Source of the DNA: Anseranas semipalmata
Lineage: Eukaryota; Chordata; Aves; Anseriformes; Anseranatidae
Direction of reading: 5' to 3'
NCBI GenBank assembly: GCA_013399115.1
Contig: VXAA01001229.1
Location: 458,685 to 522,684 of the forward strand
Length of the DNA stretch: 64,000 nucleotides
This document shows, piece by piece, positions 12,381 to 25,810 of this stretch. A program made the position numbers and the translations under genes. Below the pieces are notes generated by a model. The model was given only the letters and a program-made list of their open reading frames with translations, did not search any database and had not been told where the DNA came from. Positions within the stretch are counted from its first letter, which is position 1. Each line of letters starts with the position of its first letter.

Positions 12381-14174
12381 TCAACTTAAAAGGTACCTTG
12401 AAAAGAAAAGAGAAAAGAGAATGAAAGAAAGCACAAGTTGTAACTACTTTTTTTTTGGCCAGGAGAGAAGAAATTATAATTCTTCTCAGACCATGAATCA
12501 GACCCTCTGACTCATTGCTTTTGCTGTTTATCTCCTCTCATAGCCATGCTATACCCATCCCAAACAGCTAGTTAATCCTGTCCTGTGCTGCTTGCTTGGT
12601 TCTCATTTCATTGGGCAGGGGGTGTTTGCGCTCCTGAGCATTTCCCAGACAGGTGGGTTGGAGGTGAGTTTCATGCTGCTCAGGAACAAATCTCCTGGAT
12701 ATCCCTGTGTGCATACTCTAGCTCATCCCACGGCCAGTACCAAATGTCAGCATGTTCCTCTGCATCTCCACTGTGGTCTACAAAGTGCACCTCAGTGTGC
12801 AGCTGCGAAGGTTTTGATGTTCTTCCTCAGTCACTGGACTACTGAAGTTGGGAAAGTTTTGGGAGGCACTGTGCAGTATCAGGGTATCCATATGGAGCAC
12901 CCTAGGCATCAAGAAGTATAATTTCTGAAAATGTGATGGAAATATCTCTGCCTGGATGGCCTCTCTATCTGCAGCTGTTCTCCAAGCTGCTGAGACAGTG
13001 AGTGACTGGGCTTTCCTTAGTGGGATAGTGGAGACAGTTATTGTCACCAGAGTCCATAATTACACTTTAGACCCTGGTCATCCTTGTGGGAAGTCCCCAT
13101 CAAAAACATTAATCGGGCTGTAGAGCAAGGTTCGTGGTGATAATTTATTAATCTAGCATAGTGGTTCCCATTGCTAGCAATTCATAGTCTGTGTCTTTAA
13201 CAGTAGTAAGCTGTCAGTACTGTTTCTGTCAGTCTTTCTGAGAAACTTGAAGAAAATATTTCCTGATTAAGGCAAGAGGAACCATTCAGGCTCACATGAC
13301 CTGCAGCTTATTTTGGGTAAACAAATATAAATTCCTAAGATAATCACTCATCCTATATTAACAATTCTCCTGAGGCTGGACAAACTGAAGTTACTATGTC
13401 CCAAAAGTAGCAAAACACTGAAAGATTCTCAAAATACAGTGCCCCTGAACATGTATGAATTTTTTTTAAACTTCGAAAAGTCCTTGCTGTGCCACGTATT
13501 GGTACTGAAGTGTCGAAATAAAGCTCAGATCTGGGCTGGTGACATCTGTAGCTAGCTTTCAAGTCTAATTTTTCTGTATTTTATATATTTTTTAAAAATA
13601 TTGTAGTCGTGTTTGTGTGTATACAATTGAAGGCAGATTCTCATCTCATGTTAACATGATTCTATTGATTGGTATGGAGTTACTATTGATATAAATTTAA
13701 ATGTAATTAAATCAGGGCTGGGCTCTAAGTGTTCAAGTGAGTTCACAGTAAGAGAAAATGGGTGTGCCTAGAGTGACATGGAGCTATATTCTTTAATTGA
13801 ATGACTATCTGTTGTGAGCAGTGTCAGCTACCACCACCTCACCTCTGCAAGATGGGATCAAGCACAGCTGCATAAGCTTGGAAAATATTAAGTCTGGTTT
13901 TGTAGCTGTATGCTTCCGTGGCATAGCTGATTAGTTAAAATATTAGAGATTACTGAGTGGAATATCTATAGATCTATGAACGGATTAACAGTCTATGCAA
14001 GGCAACAGTGATATTGTATGGAGGAGGATGCGCAGACAGGGAGATGACTAAATATAATGTTGAAAGATACGTAGCATGAACTAAATGCATGGCACTACTA
14101 ACAATTTGATCTTGGACACATACCATATGGATGAAACTACTCATTAAAAAGTGCGTGATAGATACTTGATAGAA

Positions 14175-14220
14175 GGAATAATAAAATAAAACAAATAATA
14201 AAATAATAATAAAGTAAAAG
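14175..14220. repeat. A-rich (AATA)n-like tract
   Basis: Degenerate AATA/AAATA repeats over about 45 bases. Confidence 0.8.
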
Positions 14221-14890
14221 GAGCACATGATATCCTGTACAGAGAGTGCCTGTAAAGGGGAGAATGGATTCTTTGGATAACAATCTCAGTGCTTTTGCCT
14301 TTTGATTAGTGGCAGACCAGTTTGGTGCTGCCCTAACAAAGAAACCTCAATGGCATATCTACAATGAAGGCAGCTAGATATCGTGATTCTGGAACCAGGA
14401 TGTTATAGAATTTAGAAGAACCGGTTAAAATGAAATGCCAGCAGCCAGGCTGTTTCCCCTAACATCTCATGCCGGTAAAGGCATTGCATGCTGCTGAGCG
14501 TTTTCTTCCCAGAGACCTTGGTGGGAGAGAGAGGCAGCAGTAACGTGAGGCAGAAAATCCTGGGCTTCCTGGCTGGCAGGAGGAGTCAGAAGGACTGCAT
14601 TGATGAAAAGTCTGTACTTTCGTTGATGTGTGTCATTACAATTAGTGCTTGCTCTTGTTTTGTTTGTTTGTTTAAAGGCCTGACTTAATGCATACTTAAT
14701 TTAAGCATTTACTGATGACTGGTATATGGTCTGTAAAGTGTTTGTGTATTCAAGTTGCTTATGCTTTCAGGTCTAGTTTATTTTATCCTACACAAATCTC
14801 TTCAACAGATCTCTTCATCCTCACTGGATGTTGTTGGTTTGCATTTCTCTTGAGCTGATGTTAGAAATAAAAAGAAGCGCTGGGTCTTAC

Positions 14891-14978
14891 CTGTAGCCCA
14901 GCAGTTCCTTGTCTGTAGTAGCCCAGAATGCAAATTAGATGGTTTATCAGCAGCTAATTTGCCATTCCTAATGTCATT
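14891..14978 (-). CDS. weak candidate internal exon, unrecognised
   Basis: On the minus strand CCATCTGCAG (AG at 14980-14979) is followed by 29 open codons plus one base. The segment ends at a TACAG|GTAAGACC donor. It enters in phase 0 and leaves in phase 1. The translation is polar with no domain that I can name. Both splice sites are good and the upstream tract is pyrimidine-rich. The exit phase does not fit the other minus-strand candidate at 3026-3135, which argues against both being in one transcript. Confidence 0.13.
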
Positions 14979-17900
14979 CTGCAGATGGCTTCAGGAAGAG
15001 GGAGTTGTATCCATGTAATGCCTGCACCTTGATTAATTTTAGATGAGCTCAAACAAAAGCTACTCACCCTTTAAAGCCAGGGGAAAACAAAGCCACGTGT
15101 TTAAGCTCAGCAGCTTCATGCATAGCTCATGTGTATCTTGGAAGCGATGTGTATGCTGGGCCTATATGTGCCAAGTGGATGAAATCTTCCCCTTTTGTGA
15201 TGTGAGGATACTAGGGCCTTGTAGAAAGGTTTTCAAATACCGGGAGAAAGTGCTGAACAGTGAGGTGGATGGAAAAGATGTGGCATCATTTCTGTGGTAG
15301 GGCAGAGATGAGGCAGAGCTCCCTGGGATACCTCCTGTGTAGGCTGTGCAGGGCAGGGCAGCAAGGAGAGGGAAAGAGCAAGAAAAATCCTGGTTCCATT
15401 CCCCTTTCTACATCCCCTGACCGTGTCCTGGCTGTACCCTGGCAGCAACTTCTTTTAAATTGTTTTTATGTCTATAATTAAACCTGTAAATGATTTTTGG
15501 CTCTTCATCAATGCCAGCAGTTGAACAGGAGAGAGGAGAACAACATGTGGAGTTTGGTATTAACCCCTTAGGTCATAGCATACCAAATGCAAGATCAGAT
15601 GGGTCTAAAACTGACCGATAACTATGAAGAAGCAATAGATAAAAGGACCCAAAATCTACCTGAAGAAAAATTGCTAAGAAGAAGTTACAGTATGTCCAAG
15701 ACAAACTTCAAATTATACTTTAAAATATGATGTAAGCTAGAGGAGAGAGGAAGGAAGAGGGATATGAATGCCAGGAGTAACCTGCTGCTATGTTTGTGAA
15801 GTCTCTGCAAAATCATAAGAAAAATGTAAAGAGAGAAACTCAGAACAACATCGACTGCATCTATGAAAACAGTTTAAAAGAGTGGAAACATTCAAAGGAA
15901 AACAAGAACAAATCAACAGTGCTAACCAGTCTGGTATGTGGCGATTGACAAGAACGGGACTGAAAACCTTATAAACAGTTTTTATTTGGAATTAAGCTTC
16001 ATGTGCTATTAACTACTGTAAACAAAAAGTGCTACAGTTGTTTGACATACTTTCCACCTAGCAAGATATTTCCTGGTGTATGAATAATAGCTTGGCAATA
16101 TGCTTGTGAATGAACAAATGAATTTCAAGATGGTTGTTTTCCAATGAAAGTAACAGAAAGATGCCTCTTTGAACTCTGTAGGTTTTCCAGAAATATTTCT
16201 GTGTTGCAATTTCTAAAGAAAGTTAGCTTAGCGATATAGTTCCCTCTTGCTAAATAACAACTATGAAAATAAAAGCTCAATGGCTTGAAAGGGATAGGCA
16301 GGTCTGCTCTCAAACAGAGGATACACAAGGGAGAGCTACAGGGGACACCTAGCCAGGTTCAGTTTATGTCCTTGCAGGGTTTTGATTGATGTGTTGGGAT
16401 TGTGCTCGTAGCTGTTATAGCAAAAATGCCCATGTGTTAAATCATTTGTATAGCATCAAAACTGGTGGCCTTTTGGTCTTTCCACAGCTGCATAAATGGC
16501 ATATCTATATGCCAGTGGTTTGTTTTTTTTTCTATTCTAATTAGGGAGTTTTTCACCATTTCCATTAGTCATCTCTGCCACGAATGGGAAGAGATAAACC
16601 TCTGTGGTTTGCCTGACATTCACCCTTCCATTCTTCTTTGATGAATTTTTCCTATGTTTTCATCTCTTATGTATTCTAATTCTTTTTTGCAACCCCCTCA
16701 AAGCATTTAGCTTCCGCTGCATGATTGCTTGGTCCACATGTATGCCCTCTTCTTTCTTTGCATAGTAATCTCTCTAGACCTGTAATCACTGTTGCTGCCT
16801 AAACTAAACAACTAATAGTATTCATCTGCAAACTGCTCTGATGACTTGGTTCACTGAAAAAGAGCATTAAGAGCAGGTGGTGAGCTGTGATTGCTGTTTC
16901 TGATTGGAGAAGAGTTATGTGTGTCTTTATTTTATTTATCTTTTTCCTCTGTCTTCCCACCTGCTGTTGGGTCTGGTTCTAATACTGTGGCAAGACCTGC
17001 CTTTTTCTGCGTGTACACACAGAGATAATGCTACAGAGAGGCCCTAGTTCTCAGCTGTTGTGTTAATTGTATGATTGACATTGAGGTACTAGGGCAAAAT
17101 GCCTGAGAATGAGTGGAGACATAATAGGATGAATTAATGATCGAGGGAGGGATTAAAATTGTACTCCTAACTTGCAGCTGTGCAACATATTTTAAGAGCG
17201 GTATTTTAACAGGAAGAATGAGAGAGATGCTAAACCACTGAGATGCCCGAAGGGGTCGGTTGTTATCTCAGGACTGGGCATGATCCTCCTCTTGCAGGGA
17301 ACGGTGTCCCCTGGGCTGGGTTTCCATGTCGTCTGTTCCCAAGACATGAGGGAACAGGACTCACGACTTCAGAGATTACTTGCTGGGAAGCTCTAAATCT
17401 AGAGTAGAGTAAAAGGTCAGAGTATGCTCCTGTGTGCAGTGCTATGTTTATGGAGTCTGGAACCCATCTGGATCATGTGGTATATCTGGGTGACTGGTGT
17501 ATGGAGTTACATTTAAATGCAATTTCTACTCTATATCAGTTGCAGCTGGGAGCACCCAGAATTCTCAAGGTTCAGGCCTCAAAGACTTGGAAAACGAGGC
17601 ATGCCCAAATCATGTCAGCCTGTAAATATGGCCTGACTTGTTCTGCATCACATGTGTTGCAGAACTGTGGAGCAGGTTAAAAGGTCGCTCCACAAGCAAT
17701 TACCTCATGTCCTTAAGCACTCTGCCTGACTTCATTTTCTAAGGCATCTTTTTGTTTCCCTGGACCTCCTCCTGCTGTGTTTTTCACGCTGTTAAGGTTT
17801 GGCATGGAAATCTGCAGAGCAGAGGTCTGGTCCCTGATGCGCCAGGAGCTGGAGGAAAGCCCGGTTGTCCGTGGGCCGCTTGCAAAGTGCAAGTGGGAAT

Positions 17901-20900
17901 CCTTGGGAAACCGAGCTGCTGAAAGCCAGAAGTTTCTGATAAGGATATAGCAGTTGTTTGTTATTCTGATTAATTTTACAGAAGTACTGCCTTATTATCT
18001 GGCTCAGTCAGTGTGAGGAGGACATCATGGCTGCATTCCCGTTGGGTTCATAATGTGCAGAAGGTCTGGGCTATGAAACCTATGAAGGGTTTTGTAACAT
18101 ATCATTTCCTTTAAACCTTGGTACAGATTATGTCAATTTTCTAAAGGTCTTAGCTTGCTAAATCAACCATTCTGGAGTCTGTTACACTGTAACTGTTTGC
18201 CCTGGCTTGGTGAGTCTGTGCTAAGCTGTGAGAGCCACAAATCCCAAAGATCCCACTGCAAAAAATTAGGCTGCAGACAGTCCTGTCATTTCTGAGCAGT
18301 TCTTGGTTAACGGGGGTTAAGATTTTGTGAGGCCGATGTAAAACAAACAGAATTTGATAAACTGCGTCTGCTTTATTGGCTCCCTAAGCAAAGGCCTTCA
18401 GAGCATGACAGGGTTGCAGAAAGGAAGGCTACGAGCATCACAGGATCTGCAGGGCTCAACAGCAGCCACAGGTAACTGTAGGTTGGCCCCATCTCCACAA
18501 GCAGCAGGGGCACTTTCTTCCCCAGCTCCTTGTCATGACAGGGTCAGCCCCAGTGCCTCTATCTGTGTCTTCAGGGTCCCTAGCACTGACAGTAAGCCAA
18601 AAATTAACCTTAAGGACTGAAATCCATCTTACTTTCCATAGAGTTCAATGAGTGACCCAGCGTTACAGTGTTAGCTAGGCTTAGCTCCCCAAAATTCAGG
18701 AACGCCTGGCTGCCAGAACAGCCTGCCTGATCTGCGCTCTGTCCCCAAGGAAGCTCGCAATGGCTCTCTAGCTACTTTATCCCTAGGCTTTTTCTCTGCG
18801 AGCAATCCAGCTCTGACCCCGCTCACAGTGAGCATCCTGACACCAGGGACCCAGTGCTGGGCTGCTTTCAGGTTTTCCTCTCATCTGATTCAGATGTACC
18901 TGCCTGCTCCACAGCTCCATGCCTTGGCTTTTGTTCCTCCAAACCGGTCCTGTGATGTTTAATTACCCTGTTTCAGGGGTTGACAGAGTTGGCATTTCAC
19001 TGTGCATGTGTCCTGCTTTGTCCTGTCGAAGATATTGGGAGAGGAAAGGTCCCCAGGGAAGGAAAGCGGCAGGGAACAGGTTAGCAGCACAACTTGAGTT
19101 ATTATCCCCAGTCTGCTCCTCAGGAGAATCCGGGGAGTCCTTTCTGATGAGAAGGGTATTAGGCCTGCAGTGGTGTGGGCTGATGACTTTGTAGGCTGTA
19201 AGATGAGCAATCTGTTTTCCAGCAATAAAACCAAAAACATGGGTAGTTTGTCTTCATTTTCTCTGTATTCCTTCTCTGAAGTGCATTTTTGTCTTCAGAA
19301 AAAGAAACTTCCATGCTTTAGCAGCACCAACAGAATGTGTAATCAGATGTGTCTAGTTACAGAACAGATACTGGTTAAGAACTGTTGCTTGACACTTCCT
19401 TGCACGAATATGAAAAAGGAATAGTGAACATTTGGGTGTTTTTGTTTTTAAGACTACAAAAGTATCCCACTACTGTTTAAGCTGAATATTTAAAGTGTTC
19501 AGTGTTCCTGGGGAGAGGAAGAGCTTTCCATTCATAACCACTTGCAGCCAACTTTGAGCTTTCTGCACAAACTCAAGAAGCTGGCAGAAATGCTTCAGTC
19601 CTTCCAAAGGCTGAGCCGTAGTCCGCTGTTCTTTGTTGCATTCTCAGCTAAAATTAATCTTATTTTTTTCTAATAAAGACAAATGTATTCTGAATTAACA
19701 TACACTGTAGTAACTACACTCTTTTGATGAGGAAGCAATCAGGAAATTGCAAATGAAGATATGTAAAGAAAATATAGTAGCTCTGACTTACCTTGCAAAT
19801 CAGATGGAATTCATTTTACCGGTTTCAGTTTTAAAGCACAGTGAAAGAAGAGCTGCAGCAAGACAACACCGTGGATCAGTGGTAAATCTGAGCTGTAGAA
19901 ACTTTAGTATTCTGGTCCTAGGGATGGGAATACATATGGCACAGCATTGGCTGAGTGGATCCTGTGCGCTTTGTGAGCAGGAGAGCAGCCCAGGTAAAAC
20001 ACTGAGCAATGGGAGAAGGAGGAGCTGGACCCTGTACTGTGGCTGGCTGGGCCTGCAGGCAGACTGGGCTTAGCTTGGGCAGTGAGATGATGGATAGCTT
20101 TGCAAGGAACTGGAAATGTAAAAGCTCCCTGGGGTCCCACCAAAGAAAATGATCAACTAAAATAATCCTGAACATCTGCAGCTCTTGCTGCTGCTGCTTT
20201 GTTTTGGAAAGCCAGTGCTTGCCAATGTGTTTGCAAGGTAATTTGTACGGATGGGAATCAGAGAAATGGAGGGGCTTTTGTCTGGAGGTGATTGTTTCAG
20301 AGTTGCTTTTTTTCTTACTCTCTGCCTTTGTTTACTCCTGTTTCCACTTGGTGTGTGCAGCGGATGACAGCAGGGTGCAGGGCAGGGGATTGGTGGGAAG
20401 GGGCACTTCGGGTTCTCCTGCAGCACCCACAGCCCATTTAACCGGGGAGCCCCAAGGCTCCCAGAGAGGATGCTGAAGGACGTCAGTTAGTACACAGTAC
20501 GATGCGCTCTCAGCATACCAGGAATGAAGGGGTTTTCTGAGTCAGAGGATTATGTGTAATCCCAATTTGGGACAAAAGGCTGTTGTGGGTTCTCTGGGAC
20601 AGAGGCATGCAGCTCGTGTATCACAGGAGCTGCTGGGCTGGATCATACCTCTGTCCAGCCTGCTCTGCTTGGCATCGGAGACCTTTCCTTCAGGGGGAGG
20701 AACAAGAAGCTTGCTGCAGGTAAGAATGAAGTGGGTGGCTTGAAACTGGGCTAATGGTCCCCTGCAAGGGAAACAGGGGCTTGCAATCATTTCAAAGTCT
20801 TGTTTCTTCTACTGAAATCTAGCTGTTCCTGTAAGCTGATGTCACTGCCCCATCGTCTTTTGAAACCTGCTTCAATCTTAGTCTCTGGTGTTTGGCATAA

Positions 20901-23428
20901 AATTCCAGTGGATTAGCTGGGATTTTATTTTTAGGTTTAAATTGCTGGGCCTTCACTCTTCCTGATTGCTCTCTTATTTTATAGCGTAAGAACAAGAAGC
21001 TTAGATGTTTTGGTCTAGTGTCTGTAGGCTCTTCACTGCTTTATGGTATCTTTTGTTGTTAAGTGCTGTCTTTTCAGAGCTTTCTTAATCTTTTTGTTTC
21101 TTACTTATGTAGCAATTGTCTCTGGTTTCTGTCACTGTTGTTGTGCTCTATGGCCCTCATCCTCCCTGTCCCTTACTGTGAATATTTTTCTGTATCGTCC
21201 TATCAGGATTACTAAACACATTCTCATTGGGTATATGATTGTATTTTTATAATGCAGCATATTAATGAATGCGCATTACTGATGTCCCTAGAAGCTGTAC
21301 TCCTGAACCGAGACCTTATTGCGCTAGCAACTAAATAAATGCATGATGTAAGTGACCTGTGTCTGGGAGAGATTTAATAAGTAGGAGATGAACTTGTTGC
21401 ACGCAGGGTCTCTCACAAAAGCAGGTGGGGGAGCCACAGCTGTAGCTATAGCTATCGGGTTTTGTGGTGGTGGCGTAACAGGAAACGGGTGGTGAATGAG
21501 CACATACAAATTATGAAAACTTCTGGCTTGAGAGACATGGAGAACAAACAAAGGCAGGAGCGCCCTCAGCTCTGCAATGTTTCCTTGTCCCACACAGCAA
21601 AGTATGGAAACAATGTACATAAGATTGATCCTGCACAAGTCTTACCACTGCCCGCTGTCCAAGTTAGAAAAATGCAACTTCTTTTATGGTATTGATCAGA
21701 CATACTAATATTCAAATTCTAATTTATGAAATTAGTGGGCTTTGTATGTAGATGAAAGATGGTGACCTACTGAATAGCGTTGCGCTCATTCTCTGTTGCA
21801 TTGACTCAAGCTCAAGACCGAAGTTTCTCAGACTGTAATGGTTTGCTTCCTCGGATTTGTTCATCATATCCGTCTAGAAGAAGAAATGTCTTTTGTTTGA
21901 ATTAGAAGTGAGCTAAGGGCTAAGCAGGGTGTTTTTTCTCTGTTGTAAACAGTGGGTGTAAAGAGGGTTTCTGCTTCAAGAAAAGTGCGAGCATGTGTGT
22001 CACTAATTCATTAACAGTTGGCACCTTCTCAGTTCTTAGTGATCTAAAGACTGCAGTTAACTTCTGAATTATTGTTGTACTTGGATAGCTGGTTTCTGGA
22101 GTGTCCTCCAAGAGAAGGCTGCGGATGTGAATAATATGAGATTTAAGTAAAATGCTCAGAAATGTGGAAAATGAGGTTCACGGCCTGTGCAGGGTAGGAA
22201 TGAGCCAAGAGTGAAATTGGGCTGAGCAGCAGAATGGAAAACTGGCACCATTGCTGACCGAGGAAACCCAAGCAGGTCTGGCAGTTCCTGGGACACTGCA
22301 TCAGTATGAGCCCAGTCGATCCTCTGGTGTCTGGGATATTTTCTGTCTAGAACTGATGCAAGCAAGGAAGATCAGAGTTCAAATGCTTGCAGTACTGCAT
22401 CTGTCTCCAAGTGGACTTTCAAGAAATGTCCAGCGATGCTGGCTCTCCCATAAGCTTTTCATTAGCTGACTCACTTAGCACTGGGAATAAACAGGGAACT
22501 GAATCAAGCTGGGCCTGTTTTGGGCTTTTCCCTTGAATCATATTTTTAGCTACACAAATGCAAATCAGAAGTACTTTGCTGAAACTGGTGAGGTGCTTTA
22601 TAATTTATTTGTCAAACTGGTGTGAAATTTCTGAAGCACTCAGTTCCAAAAGAATAAGATCTGTTGCTGTAAAATGTCCACTTCCTCTGGACAATCAAGG
22701 ATATTCAGCTGTGCCTGAGGATGTAATGTGTTGTCTGGGCTGGGAATGTCTGTCAGCTGGGCAGGCGTGAATGGTGTGTGCTTTCAATGAAATGTGAAGG
22801 CAGAAAATGTTTAGTATAATTAAAAAATGAAGTTGACGTTAAATAATCGGCTTAGTAAAATCCATTTTATAAAGGACCTAGTTCTGGAAATTAGGTGTTA
22901 CCATTTGGTGATAAAACTCTAAATATAGGAAAATCTTAAAAATTGCTGTGAATGCTGTGAAAGAAAAATAAGGGTTTGTAATGACAGGCCAGTACTGATG
23001 CTGGAATAAGCGGTCTTGATATCCTCCATTTTTCAATCCTATCCATACTCTGTTACATCCTGTGTGCTCGTACAAACAGTAAACTGAATTGAGAAGCTGA
23101 TCAAAATGAAAAATAAACTTTTCTTCCATGGGTGGCTTGGTTGATTTTAGCATATTCCTAAAGCTGAGAATGAAACTCAGACAAATGGTGCATAATGTTG
23201 TGTATTTCAGGAATTTTGTTGACTTTATACTTCCATGTATAGATGTATGTAGTTTTTATTTATTTATTTTTAAGTGCTTGGCAGATGTCTGGCACTTGCA
23301 AATAGCAATTATTCCCAATGTCTTATGCTGTGCTTCCAACCCTAGCTGTATTTCGGAAGCTTTATTTGAATACTGGATACTTTCTACTCTGTTAATGAAA
23401 TGCAGGTTGCTCTGGAAAGTAAATTAAG

Positions 23429-23446
23429 CTATGAAATATTTCATAG
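23429..23446. repeat. 18-bp perfect palindrome
   Basis: CTATGAAAT is followed immediately by its reverse complement ATTTCATAG. The site has no spacer and is AT-rich. Confidence 0.9.
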
Positions 23447-25500
23447 TAATTCTTAGCACTTAGCCTTTTACAAGCTTTCAATATTTAGGATCTCTCTCTA
23501 TGTAGAGGCTCGGTTTTATCTGTAAGTAAGTCCAGAGATGATGAGAATTTGAGAGTAAAGCAAAATTAGTGGGCTGTTTGCTGTGTTCACAAAGCTTCAC
23601 AGTTTCCATTCCTGCTCTCTTTGGAACAGGGAACCAGGTAAGAGATGAGATTTTCCCTGTTTCCAAGGCGGTTGTAAAAATGTTTTGATATGAGTTTGCT
23701 GAAACAGGAGTCGAAGCACAAGTTACAGGTTTATTTCATAAAGTGTAGCAATCACCTGTTCACAATCTAAACTGTCATGATTCAAGCTCTCTTCCTGTGC
23801 CCACATGGTTTTAACATGTGAAATAACTCCTTTTTGGGTTACTGACTCATCTGGGATTTTTTCAGTATGACAGATTGGATTAGGAATGGAGAAACAAAGA
23901 CAGACACCTTTCCGTTTGTTATTCCTTCTCTGCAGCTTCTTTTGCATCCCGCTTCCTCGTGTCTGAGGTCTTGCATCTTGATGTGTATCCTAGCTCAAGT
24001 AGCCCCCCCTTTTTAGACTTGCACACGGAGGATTACCTGGGTTGAAGAGAGGTGTGTAGGAATTGCACAGACTGCTCTGTGTAGAAGCTGTTTCTTCATC
24101 TTCATCGCTGCTTCCTTCAGGCTGTGGATTTAAAGCTTGTTATAAGAGCATGAGGGCTGTTAGCCTCACCAGGCTTTGGGTTAGGACATTTTAACCAGGA
24201 GTGTAGCAGCAGTATCAGCTGTGCTTCCTTCTAAATAAACCTATGAAATAGAAATCCTCTGTGAACAACTTGACCTCCCTGATTTCTAACACCCCTCCTC
24301 TAAGACATCTATTTCCCCATCTTTGTTCTAGCCTTTCTGGCTATTTAAGGTTGGTCATTGTTCTCTGAAGTGTCTCTTTGTTTCATCATCTCCTATCAGT
24401 TGTGTTGTATCATTTTATTCTGGTGCATTTTTGACAGTTATTGTAGCTAGCTGATGCATTTGCAGTTATTAATCTGGATCTGTCTTCCAACCTTTCACTG
24501 CTTGCTGAAATGCTACTAACTTCACACAGATGATACTGTCCTCCCCTTGCTGCATCTCTAATACCACTCTTTCTGTCTTTTATTAAGTATATGCTGGTGG
24601 CCTTTTGCCAGAACTGTGGTTCTGACACCTGGTGAAGCAGGAGAAAATAATTCAACCTCTATGAAATAATAATGTCTATCTTATATTCCTGAATGTAAAA
24701 TACACTTACAGGCAAACATTAGCACTTTGCCTACTTATAACTGATGCCTCTACTAATTACTGCTGTTTTTCATGTGATAGGGAGAAAGTAATTGTCTCTT
24801 TGTGCAATATAGTTCTGGAGACAGTAGGAGTTGCGGGACTGCAGGGAAAAAAACAGACAGGATTCATCCATACAGGGTGAAAAGTTTCCTGAGGATCTAT
24901 CAACAGTGATGGAGGGAGGGATGGGTAAGTGTGGACAAGATGCATAAGAAGCTTCTCATAGTATGGACTGTCACTTGCAGGGATGCCGCCTGCATGAATG
25001 CCTGTCTGTCTTGTGGTTTGTGTCCAAGGCGTGGGCTTAGGAAAAGGACACTGTAATAAAGAGCTGTGCTACAGCTGGAGGGCAGCGTATATAAAAATTG
25101 GGGTGGAGAGAAATCCACTTATAAGGGCTAAGGCATGGCTGTGTGTGCTACACCTTGGGGAAAGGCTGCCAGTTCTTGAGGTAACGTGTATTAAAGTATC
25201 TGTCAGAGGGAAGGGTGAAGCAAAACTAGAAAACTGTCCAACTTGTCTGGATGCAGCCTCATAGAAAAAGCAAAACAAGCTGTTTTGCTGTGCTGTTGCT
25301 AACAAGAGCTTTCATGTCTGGGAAAGGAGGGTTGATTAAAAGCAGAACGTCTGGACAAAGACCATGGACAGACCTAACAGTGGTGCTTCCCATGGTTTGA
25401 AATGCGTTCATGGAGGACAACTGAGGCCTCCAAGCAGTATTTACAGAGATCTGGAGATGTGTAACTGGCTTGGCACAGTGGATTTCAGGGAAAAAATAAG

Positions 25501-25536
25501 TGGATAAAAATAGGTGGATACAGATAAAAATAGGAC
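25501..25536. repeat. short direct repeat GGATAAAAATAGG-like
   Basis: GGATAAAAATAGG is followed about 20 bases later by AGATAAAAATAGG. This is a local duplication in AT-rich sequence. Confidence 0.7.
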
Positions 25537-25772
25537 AGTATGTCTCTCATGAAGATAGATCAATTTACATGGGAATAATCTTGCTTTATTAAGAAATGTC
25601 TGAAGTTTTCTTAATTGCAAAGATGCATGTTATGAGACATGCCAGTGCTGCATCAGGGATGCAACCTCTGCATTGACAGCTTTGACAGGTGAAGAGTGGC
25701 TGCCTACGCTGATCTTCTGTCTGAATGCTTTGCATTGAGATGGGTGAGGAAGCACTGAGTGAGCTAGGTTTT

Positions 25773-25810
25773 AAAAAAAAAAAAGAAAAGAAAAGAAAAA
25801 AAAAAAGAAA
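25773..25810. repeat. A-rich (AAAAG)n tract
   Basis: Poly-A interrupted by single G every five or so bases. Confidence 0.9.

Larger units (their letters stand above)
10046..14890. other. noncoding stretch, no gene recognised
   Basis: Slightly GC-richer around 10.8-11.1 kb, where several frames are open at once because stop codons are rare. Holds the TAATTA cluster at 12339-12380 and an AATA-rich tract near 14175-14220. No supported gene. Confidence 0.6.

Noticed and set aside
14488..14688. Frame with ETLVGERGSSN, resembling the TLVGERG stretch found before the ABC-transporter signature motif
   Set aside because: Only seven residues match. The LSGGQ motif and the following Walker B do not appear, and the rest of the frame becomes low-complexity, so this is chance.
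20552..20748. Frame ending at a CAG|GTAAGA donor
   Set aside because: Two frames are open up to the donor, the ATG context is poor, and there is no convincing acceptor or protein-like composition.
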